DNA of 5,742 nt from Gemmatimonadales bacterium (GTDB lineage Bacteria; Gemmatimonadota; Gemmatimonadetes; Gemmatimonadales; GWC2-71-9), in assembly GCA_030601605.1 (NCBI GenBank), contig JAUVTI010000130.1, forward strand, positions 1 to 5,742, given 5' to 3'. The notes below the pieces were generated by a model, which was not told the DNA's origin, ran no database searches, and saw only the letters and a list, made by a program, of their open reading frames with translations. Below, piece by piece: positions 1 to 5,742 of the stretch (position 1 is its first letter; each line of letters opens with the position of its first letter). The translations under genes and the position numbers were made by a program.

Positions 1-1
1 G

Positions 2-40
2 GTCTCGACCCTTCCCCTGCATGACGTGAAGCCAATCTAA
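2..40 (+). CDS. Possible C-terminal end of a gene entering from the left (partial)
   Basis: One + strand frame is open from the window edge to a TAA at 38-40 and would end in the residues LPLHDVKPI. The other two + frames stop earlier (TGA at 22-24 and at 27-29), so this is only one of three possibilities. Mild support is that a weak hairpin followed by a T-rich run starts immediately after this stop. Twelve codons are too few to recognise a family. A - strand gene starting at the ATG complementary to 20-22 and running left off the window is another option, but no ribosome binding site is visible for it. Confidence 0.25.
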   Translation, partial: VSTLPLHDVKPI

Positions 41-76
41 ACGGCCGACACTCGCGCACAAGCGCCGTCTTTTCTT
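41..76 (+). terminator. Weak terminator-like hairpin with T-rich tail
   Basis: ACGGC at 41-45 pairs with GCCGT at 64-68, and a short inner CGC/GCG pairing (53-55 with 62-64) may add to it. TCTTTTCTT follows at 68-76. The hairpin begins directly after the TAA at 38-40, which is where a terminator for a gene entering from the left would sit. The stem is short and interrupted, so this is tentative. Confidence 0.28.
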
Positions 77-104
77 CGATGTGCAATCCGTTGCAGGGAA
101 AGTT

Positions 105-240
105 TGTGGAGATCCAATCGCTTTTCCCTCACCGGCTTCCACATTCTCTCCACGCAATGTGGAAGTGTGTAAAACCGGATCCACACCGCATCCACACGCT
201 TCCGGCCGGATTTCGGTGTCGCGTGGGCGCGTTCTCCACA
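105..240. promoter_or_regulatory. Cluster of DnaA-box-like motifs (candidate replication-initiator binding region)
   Basis: Seven 9-mers resembling the DnaA box (TTATCCACA, relaxed form TTWTNCACA) lie in 136 bp. They are 105-113 (-), 135-143 (+), 158-166 (-), 166-174 (-), 177-185 (+), 188-196 (+) and 232-240 (+). The 166-174 site reads TTTTACACA on the - strand and fits the relaxed consensus exactly. 232-240 (TTCTCCACA) has one mismatch, and the others have two but keep the TCCACA core. A further TCCACG lies at 149-154. The sites at 166, 177 and 188 are spaced 11 bp apart, about one helical turn. The region appears to lie between convergent genes, which argues against ordinary promoter operators. 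A chromosomal origin, a DnaA-titration site or an unrelated regulator site are all possible. The dnaA, dnaN or gidA neighbours that would settle it are not in the window. Confidence 0.45.
136..165. repeat. Perfect 10-bp inverted repeat
   Basis: CTTCCACATT at 136-145 and its exact reverse complement AATGTGGAAG at 156-165 are separated by 10 bp. Each arm contains one DnaA-box-like core, so the repeat may simply be two such sites facing each other with 20 bp between arm starts. As a transcribed hairpin it would have a 10-bp stem and a 10-nt loop, with no T-tract on either side, so it does not look like a terminator. Confidence 0.6.
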
Positions 241-264
241 CGAACGCGGGAGATCACGCGGCGG

Positions 265-705
265 TCAGACCCGGCAGTGGTCCGCTCGCCACTCACGGAC
301 CTTCTTCTTGATCTCGTCCCTACCTTCGATGTTCTGATCCAGCACCTCCTGGGCGAGCGCGGGCAGCTCCGCGTCGCTCGCGAAGCGCAGGCCCACGAGC
401 TGAGCCACCGTGAAGTCCCCGATGCGCGGCTTGAGCGTATCTGGGAGCAGCCGCTCGAGGCGCAGCCGCTCCTCCAACCGGATCACGCGGTCCTGGACGC
501 CTACCGCGAACACGCGTGCGTACCCGAAGAGAAGGAAGACCGCGATCGCCAGCAGCAGGTACATCAGGTTCGCGACCGAGAACCTGGTGATCGTCATCCA
601 GGCCGCGTAGCCGACGTTGACGATGATCAAGAGGAACGCGACGCCGTGGTATGGGAGAACGAACTTTCGGTGATTGGCGAAGCTCTGGGGTTTCGAGTCG
701 GACAT
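265..705 (-). CDS. DUF6526-like small membrane protein
   Basis: A 146-residue protein of unknown function. It starts with a short polar N-terminus containing NHRKFVLPYH (about 11-20). Two likely membrane helices follow at about 19-38 and 46-65. A charged cytoplasmic-type tail then carries QDRVIRLEERLR (71-82), LRFASDAELPALAQ (106-119) and a closing KVREWRADHCRV. This order, two helices followed by the QDR..R.EE and LRFASD.E.PAL motifs and a terminal WRADH, is what I recall of the DUF6526 family, and the length fits a complete member. The ATG start is supported by a good ribosome binding site, AAGGAG on the - strand (711-716), 5 nt upstream. The gene follows the kinase gene by 65 bp on the same strand and could be co-transcribed with it. 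No biochemical role is known to me for the family. Confidence 0.85.
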   Translation of the reverse strand: MSDSKPQSFANHRKFVLPYHGVAFLLIIVNVGYAAWMTITRFSVANLMYLLLAIAVFLLFGYARVFAVGVQDRVIRLEERLRLERLLPDTLKPRIGDFTVAQLVGLRFASDAELPALAQEVLDQNIEGRDEIKKKVREWRADHCRV

Positions 706-770
706 GTCTGCTCCTTCGGAATGTTTCGTTCTCCGGAATACGCTCTTGTGCGGGGGGTGCTCTCGCTGGC

Positions 771-3689
771 CTACAGCCCCGCCCCCTCTCCCACCAGCCG
801 CGCCAGCTCGGCGCGCACCTGCTCCACGTCCGGCTGCAGCGAGGGTTCGGGGTCCGACATCAGCGTGAGATAGTGCTCGTAGGCGCGGACGGCGCCCTCG
901 CGGTCACCCAGCTGCGCCGCGAGGCGGCCCTCTTCGCGGAGTGCGGGAGCGAGGTACGTCCCGGCGTAATGCATGCGGCGCCGCACCGCAGCGAGGGCGG
1001 ACTCCCGGTCTCCACGCCGTTCGTGCAGTCGCGCCGAGGTAAGAGTAGCGACCGCGACCATCTGCCAGGGGAATGCGAAGCCGACCTGCACCAGCGAGTC
1101 CAACTGCGCCAGCGCCGTGCGGAGATCCGACCCGCCGCCGGCCGCCGCCAACAGCGCTTCCAGGGTGGCTGCGCACAGCACGCTGACATGGTACGTAGCT
1201 GCGTCCGCCGGTGGAGAGCGCACCTGGCGCAGCAGGGCGATGGGCTCCGAGAGTCCATCGGTCTGCCCCTGCACCGCGTGCCACAGGGAACCGCCGCAGG
1301 CCGCACCCGCCTGGTTGGGGTCGTTGCTCTGGCCCAGCGACGCCACCCAGGCATCGAGCCGCCGCGCGGCATCCGCCGCGGCCGCACGGTCACCACCCGC
1401 GTAGACCGCGTCCAGGACATCCAGCGTTGCGCCGGCCCCCGGGTTCAGTACCTCGATCGCCCTGTTGACGCGCAGCGCTGCGCTGGGCCTGCCGCGGGCC
1501 AGGTACGTGTCATGGACCCGCAGCAGATTGATGAACCGCTGCGAGGGGGCTTCAGGCCGGCGCTCGAGGATCTCCGCCGCACGGTCGACGTCTTCCATCG
1601 CATAGCCGCTCTCGACGCCCGCCCCCATGAGCCCCGCCAGACTCTGCGTACTCATCCTCTCGAACCGGGTACGCAGTTGCGTGAGGGCCTCCTCGTTGCC
1701 GAGCGCGATCGCGCTGCGCCACCGTACGAAGTCGGCCATGTTGCCCGTGGAGTCTATCCCGAGATAGTGCGTCGAGAGCCGCCGCACCTCGGCGCTGTCG
1801 CCCCGCTCTGCCGCAAGGCTGATCAGGTGGATAACGGGCGCAGTGAAGCTCGAGTCCAGCTCAAGTGCCCGCCGGAAATAGTCGGCGGCCAGCTCGCGGT
1901 AGTTCTCGGCATCGATTAGGGCACCGAAGTGGTAGTAGCCCTCTCCACCCCAGTACCATGCGTCGGGCCGGTCGGGGGCCGCCTCGAGCCAGAACTCCAG
2001 GTTGCGCGCGCGGTCTGCCGTGTTCGACGGCTCGGGGTACCGGGAGCCCGCGAACCACGCTGCCTGCGCTCTATCCCGCGGGCTGAGCCGGTCCCGGTAC
2101 CGCCATGCCAGGACAACACCGAGCGAGTCGAACCCGCCCACGGTCCACTGCTTGGCCGACACGAGTCCGAGCGCTGCCAGAGCGAATGTGGGGTCGAGCT
2201 CTACGGCTCGGCCGAAGCGGTCGGCTGCCTCGGTGTACTGCCCCCGGCGGAACAGCGCCTCGCCGTCCAGGTAGGCCTTGAGCGCGTCGAGCGAAGTGCT
2301 CGTGAGCGATGCGACGCGCTGCTCGGCCTCCCCGGCTTGCCGCACGAGGAGCTGGGCCGTGAGGTCGTCGATCTGGAAGCGCAGGCTGTCGGAGGCACCC
2401 TCAACGCGCGCCTGTGCCAGCTGCCGGCCGCTCGGCACTTCGACCAGCGTCGCCTCCAGTACGTTGCCCTGCGGCGTTCCCACGACGCTCCCCTGCAGCA
2501 GCCGTCCCGCTCCGATTGACTGGGCTATCTCCAGCGCCTCCTCCTGCGTGAGGTCGGACGTCGTGGTCCCGCCCGCCCGGCGCCACGCACTGAGAACAGT
2601 GCGCTGGTCGACCGCTCTCGGCCCGCCTTCCCCCGTCAGCTTCGCGGCGAGCAGATCGACCATCCCCTCCCGGAGGTATTCGAGTCCCGGTCCGATGACC
2701 CGGAACGGCATCACCGCCACCAGGTCAGGGTCCACATCGCGCACCGCGCGCGGCCACAGCACAACGACCGCAAGCAGCGCCGCGAGCACGACGGTGGCGA
2801 TCGCGAGCGGCTTGAGGGGCGACCGCCTCTCAGTGACGGCGCGCGCTCCGGAGACGGACTCGAGCTTCAGGGCTTCACGAAACTGCGACGCCGTGGCGTA
2901 GCGGTCCGCCGGGGCTTTGGCCATTGCCCGCTGGATCGCGGCCGAGATCACAGGTGGCACCGACGATCGCGCTACCGTCACCTGCGGCGGCGGGGCGGAG
3001 ACGTGCTTGCCGATCACGGCCTCGACCGTGGGACCGGTGAACGGAGGCTCCCCGGCCAGCATCTCGTACAGCAGGCAACCCAACGAATAGAGATCGCTGC
3101 GGGCGTCGAGCTCCCGGTCACCCGCGACCTGTTCGGGACTCATATACGTCGGGGTGCCGATCGCGATGCCGGTTGCCGTCAGCCGCGTGCCGCCGGCCGC
3201 GGAGATGGCCCGCGCGATGCCGAAGTCGGTGATCACGGCCGTCTCGCCGGAGAGCAGGATGTTCTCCGGCTTGATGTCCCGGTGGACCACGCCCTGGCTG
3301 TGGGCGTAGCTCAGGCCCGTGGCTACCTCGCGCGCGATCTGCAGGGCCTCCTCCACGGGCAGCTGCTTCTCACGATCCAGCCGGTCCCGCAGCGACTCCC
3401 CTTCCACGTAGGGCATGACGTAGTAGAGAAGCCCGTCAGCCTCTCCCGAATCATGGAGTGGGAGGATGTGCGGGTTGTTGAGACGCGCGGCGATGTGGAT
3501 TTCCTGCAGGTAGCGCTCCGTGCCGAGCGCGGCGGCGCGCTCGGGCCGCAGCCCCTTGATCGCCACCTCACGGTCGTGCTTGAGGTCGCGGGCGAGGAAG
3601 ACGATGGCCATGCCGCCGCTGCCGAGCTCCCGCTCCACGGCGTAGCGGTCGGCGAGCGCCGCCTTCAAACGATCGAGCATGTCGGTCAA
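771..3689 (-). CDS. Transmembrane Ser/Thr protein kinase (PknB type) with TolB/FlgO-like segment and TPR tail
   Basis: A 972-residue receptor-type kinase expected to phosphorylate Ser/Thr residues of protein targets in the cytoplasm. The kinase domain spans about 17-275. It has the glycine loop GSGGMA (23-28), ATP-anchoring Lys45 in VAIK, helix-C Glu63, catalytic HRDIKPEN (136-143, Asp138 and Asn143), DFG with Asp155 (155-157) and SPE (184-186). All key residues are present, so it should be active. A single membrane helix lies at about 295-313. Residues 320-440 (LVAVMPFRV, then GMVDLLAAKL) resemble the small TolB/FlgO-like domain often found after the helix in such kinases. TPR-like helical repeats follow, clearest at about 467-500, 600-630 and 912-945. 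This domain order is very common in Gemmatimonadota. The start chosen is TTG (3687-3689), giving MTDMLDRLK, because GGAG lies 9 nt upstream. The alternative ATG at 3678-3680 lies too far from that site. The usual VLRPE after the Lys is GLRPE here. Targets are unknown. The gene is divergent from the haem sensor gene, with 128 bp between them. Confidence 0.95.
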   Translation of the reverse strand: MTDMLDRLKAALADRYAVERELGSGGMAIVFLARDLKHDREVAIKGLRPERAAALGTERYLQEIHIAARLNNPHILPLHDSGEADGLLYYVMPYVEGESLRDRLDREKQLPVEEALQIAREVATGLSYAHSQGVVHRDIKPENILLSGETAVITDFGIARAISAAGGTRLTATGIAIGTPTYMSPEQVAGDRELDARSDLYSLGCLLYEMLAGEPPFTGPTVEAVIGKHVSAPPPQVTVARSSVPPVISAAIQRAMAKAPADRYATASQFREALKLESVSGARAVTERRSPLKPLAIATVVLAALLAVVVLWPRAVRDVDPDLVAVMPFRVIGPGLEYLREGMVDLLAAKLTGEGGPRAVDQRTVLSAWRRAGGTTTSDLTQEEALEIAQSIGAGRLLQGSVVGTPQGNVLEATLVEVPSGRQLAQARVEGASDSLRFQIDDLTAQLLVRQAGEAEQRVASLTSTSLDALKAYLDGEALFRRGQYTEAADRFGRAVELDPTFALAALGLVSAKQWTVGGFDSLGVVLAWRYRDRLSPRDRAQAAWFAGSRYPEPSNTADRARNLEFWLEAAPDRPDAWYWGGEGYYHFGALIDAENYRELAADYFRRALELDSSFTAPVIHLISLAAERGDSAEVRRLSTHYLGIDSTGNMADFVRWRSAIALGNEEALTQLRTRFERMSTQSLAGLMGAGVESGYAMEDVDRAAEILERRPEAPSQRFINLLRVHDTYLARGRPSAALRVNRAIEVLNPGAGATLDVLDAVYAGGDRAAAADAARRLDAWVASLGQSNDPNQAGAACGGSLWHAVQGQTDGLSEPIALLRQVRSPPADAATYHVSVLCAATLEALLAAAGGGSDLRTALAQLDSLVQVGFAFPWQMVAVATLTSARLHERRGDRESALAAVRRRMHYAGTYLAPALREEGRLAAQLGDREGAVRAYEHYLTLMSDPEPSLQPDVEQVRAELARLVGEGAGL

Positions 3690-3817
3690 GTCGGGCGACT
3701 CCGGGAGAAGCTCCTCAACGATACGGCCGGTCGGCCTAGACTGCCAGGCCGCCAGGACGGCGCGGAACCCCTCACCCCGCCGCGCAGTTTACCTGACACC
3801 ACCAACCAGGTGTCCCT
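3690..3817. promoter_or_regulatory. Divergent intergenic region between kinase and haem sensor genes
   Basis: These 128 bp must hold the start signals of both flanking genes if each is first in its transcript. I see no convincing -35/-10 pair on either strand. GGCCG-GT-CGGCC at 3725-3736 is a short inverted repeat and a possible operator, but such a motif is common in GC-rich DNA. AGGTG at 3808-3812 is a plausible ribosome binding site, 5 nt before the GTG start at 3818. Confidence 0.4.
3699..3702 (-). promoter_or_regulatory. Ribosome binding site that decides the kinase TTG start
   Basis: On the - strand GGAG (3699-3702) lies 9 nt before the TTG at 3687-3689 and 18 nt before the in-frame ATG at 3678-3680. 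The spacing favours the TTG. Upstream in this frame no ATG, GTG or TTG occurs before a TAA near position 3790. Confidence 0.5.
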
Positions 3818-4903
3818 GTGGGCAACGTGGATTTCACTACCGGCCGGTTCGACCGGTCCTTCGCGATCCGGGTGATCCGGGACTTCCTCCTGGCTCTGAC
3901 GATCATCATCGTCCTCGAGCTTGGCGGGCGGTTCGCGCTCGAGTGGTACCAGTTCCAGCGCCAGGATCAGGAGATCACGGAGCTCGCTGCGGAGAGACTC
4001 GCGTCCGACGTGCGCGACATCATGCTCAACCAGGGAGGGCCTGTCGCCGCCCGGACGGTCTATCCCATAATCCGCCGCAACCACGAGGAAATAGGTCTCG
4101 AGATCGCCATCGTTCCCACGTCGCTCACCATCGATGCGATCCGGCAGTCCTTCGGCTTCGAGCCCAAGGGCCTCCAGCCCGAGTGGTCCGACGGCCGGTA
4201 CCACGAGGCAGTAGTGGAGCTCACGGCCGAGCCGTTCTGCACGACCTGTCACTTCACGGCAAAGCCCGGTGACGTGCTCGGCCAGGTCTCGGTCCGAAGC
4301 TACCAGTCCGCGCATCTCTCCGAATGGTGGGCCGAGGCACGCGTGATCTCGGTAGTCGGGATGGCGAACGTCATTCTGCACACGATCGTGCTGTTCCTGC
4401 TGCTGCGCGTGCGGATGGAGCCGCTGCTTCGACTCCGGTCAGCCGTGGCGCGGTTGGCCAAGGGCCGGCTCGACCTCTCCCAGCGGGCGGAGGTCAGGTC
4501 CGACGACGAGTTCGGTGAGCTGGCGCTCGACTTCAATCACTTCCTCGACCGGGTGAGCCATCTCGTCGAGGATCTGGACGGCGTGCTGCACAAGGTGGTC
4601 GCAGTGAACGAGCGTCTCGCCCAGGTGTCGACCGACATGGGCCGCCAGATCAACACCGTCCAGGAGCGCACGCAGAAGGCGCTCAGGCTGGTAGTGGAGA
4701 TCCAGCAACAGACCACTGGCCAAGACGCGCGACGGGTTGTAGAGCTGGGCCAATTGCTGACCGATCTGACGCGCGACGCGCAAAACGACTTGCACTACAT
4801 GGGTGAGATGCGGGTGCTCGAGGAGCGGATGCGGGTCGTCTCCGAGTCGGGCCGGACACTGCTGCAGCGGCTCAGCGGCGTATCGGGGCTTCCCCAGGCG
4901 TGA
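3818..4903 (+). CDS. Membrane sensor with periplasmic c-type haem motif and HAMP domain, no recognisable output domain
   Basis: A 361-residue protein with the layout of a transmembrane receptor. A first membrane helix (about 23-40) is followed by an extracytoplasmic domain (about 41-176). A second helix (about 177-197) leads to a HAMP linker (about 198-250, with the typical DDEFGELALDF at 229-239) and a cytoplasmic coiled-coil tail to the end. The periplasmic domain contains FCTTCHFTAKPGDVLG (140-155). CTTCH (141-145) is a CxxCH motif for covalent haem c, and the wording around it matches haem-binding receptor domains of the DUF3365/Tll0287 type, as seen in some chemoreceptors. This implies export-dependent haem attachment and sensing of redox state or a haem ligand. 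No histidine kinase, GGDEF or chemoreceptor signalling tip is present, so the output is unknown. GTG at 3818 has an AGGTG 5 nt upstream; GTG at 3827 is an alternative start. The dehalogenase-like gene follows 39 bp downstream on the same strand, suggesting an operon. Confidence 0.85.
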   Translation: MGNVDFTTGRFDRSFAIRVIRDFLLALTIIIVLELGGRFALEWYQFQRQDQEITELAAERLASDVRDIMLNQGGPVAARTVYPIIRRNHEEIGLEIAIVPTSLTIDAIRQSFGFEPKGLQPEWSDGRYHEAVVELTAEPFCTTCHFTAKPGDVLGQVSVRSYQSAHLSEWWAEARVISVVGMANVILHTIVLFLLLRVRMEPLLRLRSAVARLAKGRLDLSQRAEVRSDDEFGELALDFNHFLDRVSHLVEDLDGVLHKVVAVNERLAQVSTDMGRQINTVQERTQKALRLVVEIQQQTTGQDARRVVELGQLLTDLTRDAQNDLHYMGEMRVLEERMRVVSESGRTLLQRLSGVSGLPQA

Positions 4904-4942
4904 CTCGCCGGGCTATTGTCCGACGACCCGTCGAACTCACAC

Positions 4943-5742
4943 ATGATGATTTCAATCGCCCTCGCCGTCGGAGCACTTCTCTGCCTCATGCTGGCCCTGA
5001 CGGGTGCGGCTTCACTGCTCGAGCGCGAGCCGCGGGCGGCCGGGCGTGCGCTCCTGCTCGCCGTGCTCGCGCCGCTTCCGTACGCGATCGCGGCTTTGCT
5101 CCCGCAACCGTACGGCGAGCCCGTCGCGGCCGCCCTGCTCCTCGTCACGGTTGTCGTCCTGCTCGCCCTCGTGATCCCTACGCCGAATCCGGCAGTAGGG
5201 GACGACACGCCGAGAACGCGAATCGACGAGCGCGACATCATGTTCTCCAGGCGCCTGCTCGAACCCGGGACGGACCGGTTCGAACAGTACTACGGCGCGC
5301 GGCCCACCAAGCGGGAGCTGGACGACCGCTTCCGCGTCCTCCCAGGCCTGTTGTCCAAGGGAGCATCCGCCTACTCCCCCTATACGTTCTCGGCCGCCGA
5401 CGCGAGCTTCTGGACCATCGAGCGGCTGCGCCCGTTCGTGGACGCCGAACCCGCCGCCGAACAGGTGGAGTCCGACGCGCGTGAGATCACCGAGTTCATC
5501 GAGCGGTGGGCCCTCAAGCTGGGTGCCGCCTCGGTCGGCGTGACGGAGCTCAGGGACTACCACCTCTACACTACGGTCGGCCGCGGCCCCCAGTGGGGCG
5601 AGCCGGACGACAACCGCGACGAGGAGCAGGGCTGCCGCGACGGGCTCGCCGTACGGGTGCGGGAGCAAAGCCGCGATCGCGTACGGAAGCGGCGCGAGCA
5701 CGGCGAGCAGGAGCGCACGCCCGGCCGCCCGCGGCTCGCGCT
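4943..5742 (+). CDS. Reductive-dehalogenase-like membrane-anchored protein (partial, 3' end replaced by antisense sequence)
   Basis: The frame is open from ATG at 4943 to the window edge. Residues 1-80 hold about three hydrophobic segments (about 2-22, 37-52 and 60-79). The soluble part then begins with RIDERDIMFSRR (92-103), followed by ASFWTIERLRPFVDAEP (154-170), FIERWALKLGAASVGVTEL (185-203) and RDYHLYTTVGRG (204-215). These motifs resemble the N-terminal part of reductive-dehalogenase-like iron-sulfur/corrinoid proteins that carry membrane helices at the start. The cofactor-binding and ferredoxin parts would lie further downstream and are not seen, so dehalogenation itself is not shown; some relatives may have other roles. 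After GEP (219-221) the frame becomes an Arg/Asp/Glu-rich run, because from about 5596-5605 the DNA is the reverse complement of 5022-5168. The natural gene sequence therefore ends near 5604. The start has no clear ribosome binding site; ATG at 4946 or TTG at 4916 are alternatives. Confidence 0.7.
   Translation, partial: MMISIALAVGALLCLMLALTGAASLLEREPRAAGRALLLAVLAPLPYAIAALLPQPYGEPVAAALLLVTVVVLLALVIPTPNPAVGDDTPRTRIDERDIMFSRRLLEPGTDRFEQYYGARPTKRELDDRFRVLPGLLSKGASAYSPYTFSAADASFWTIERLRPFVDAEPAAEQVESDAREITEFIERWALKLGAASVGVTELRDYHLYTTVGRGPQWGEPDDNRDEEQGCRDGLAVRVREQSRDRVRKRREHGEQERTPGRPRLA
5022..5168 (+). repeat. Left arm of a long inverted repeat (native copy inside the dehalogenase-like gene)
   Basis: These 147 bp encode about residues 27-75 of the protein starting at 4943, including two hydrophobic segments. 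The reverse complement of the last 147 bp of the window matches them at 143 positions with no gaps. The differences are at 5107, 5131, 5147 and 5160. This arm is taken as the original because it fits the gene's reading frame and hydrophobic pattern. Confidence 0.95.
5596..5742 (-). repeat. Right arm of the inverted repeat, reaching the window end
   Basis: This is an inverted copy of 5022-5168, ending exactly at the last base. A 427-bp unique stretch (5169-5595) separates the arms. Read on the - strand it again encodes the hydrophobic sequence LAPLPYAIAALLP and PYGEPVAAALLL. In the + frame it interrupts the dehalogenase-like protein. The terminal 85 bp are identical to the other arm, and differences occur only nearer the junction. 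A fold-back chimera or assembly artefact is the most likely origin. Confidence 0.95.

Noticed and set aside
706..770. Terminator or separate promoter between the kinase and DUF6526-like genes
   Set aside because: No hairpin with a T-tract and no convincing promoter pair were seen; only the ribosome binding site of the small gene is clear.
651..1919. A 422-residue + strand open frame opposite the 3' part of the kinase gene
   Set aside because: The opposite strand encodes a clear TPR-rich kinase tail. This frame is Arg/Pro/Gly/His-rich with no recognisable motif, as expected from antisense of GC-rich coding DNA.
3844..3860. Short hairpin CCGGT-TCG-ACCGG near the start of the sensor gene
   Set aside because: It lies in coding sequence, is only 5 bp long and such words are frequent in GC-rich DNA.
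3003..3875. A 290-residue + strand open frame opposite the kinase domain
   Set aside because: It mirrors conserved kinase motifs on the - strand, has no domain of its own and runs through the intergenic region into the sensor gene.
3686..4381. A 231-residue - strand open frame opposite the sensor gene
   Set aside because: The + strand has membrane helices and a CxxCH motif; the - frame shows only antisense-type composition.
4900..5484. A + strand frame whose GTG start overlaps the sensor stop (GTGA), suggesting translational coupling
   Set aside because: The product is almost entirely Arg, Ala, Pro and Gly. The frame starting at 4943 has membrane helices and family motifs over the same DNA.
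5012..5701. A - strand 229-residue open frame starting with LAPLPYAIAALLP
   Set aside because: Its opening is the inverted copy of the dehalogenase-like gene's membrane region, and the rest is antisense of that gene. It is a by-product of the inverted repeat.
5022..5742. Phase-variable invertible segment flanked by inverted repeats
   Set aside because: Inverting 5169-5595 would not restore any gene. No recombinase is nearby, and the right arm lies inside a reading frame and ends at the window edge, so an artefact fits better.

Overview
The window is a GC-rich bacterial fragment. It carries three confident genes, a fourth gene that runs into an abnormal right end, and an unusual intergenic stretch at the left edge. 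The Ser/Thr kinase joins an N-terminal PknB-type kinase domain to a membrane anchor and a long TPR-rich tail. Its wording (ALADRY, GSGGMA, LKHDREVAIK, RPE) is very typical of Gemmatimonadota, so I infer a Gemmatimonadota or related environmental bacterium, probably from a metagenome contig. No rRNA, tRNA, CRISPR array or transposase was seen.

Layout. Positions 1-40 may hold the last codons of a + strand gene entering from the left, followed by a weak terminator-like hairpin. Positions 41-264 are non-coding and hold a dense cluster of DnaA-box-like motifs (TCCACA cores) and a perfect 10-bp inverted repeat. On the - strand, a 972-residue kinase (771-3689) is followed by a small DUF6526-like membrane protein (265-705). 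Divergently, on the + strand, lie a membrane sensor with a periplasmic c-type haem motif (CTTCH) and a HAMP domain (3818-4903), then a gene starting at 4943. The latter encodes a membrane-anchored protein whose soluble part resembles reductive-dehalogenase-like iron-sulfur/corrinoid proteins.

The right end is abnormal. From about 5596-5605 to the last base, the sequence is the reverse complement of 5022-5168, inside the same gene, with only four differences over 147 bp. The dehalogenase-like reading frame therefore turns into antisense sequence after about residue 220. The simplest explanation is a fold-back chimera or contig-end assembly artefact. A real inverted duplication is the less likely alternative.

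Functionally, the + strand pair looks like a redox or haem sensing protein beside a respiratory or redox enzyme. The - strand pair looks like a transmembrane signalling kinase with a small membrane protein. Whether the two divergent units are linked cannot be decided from sequence.
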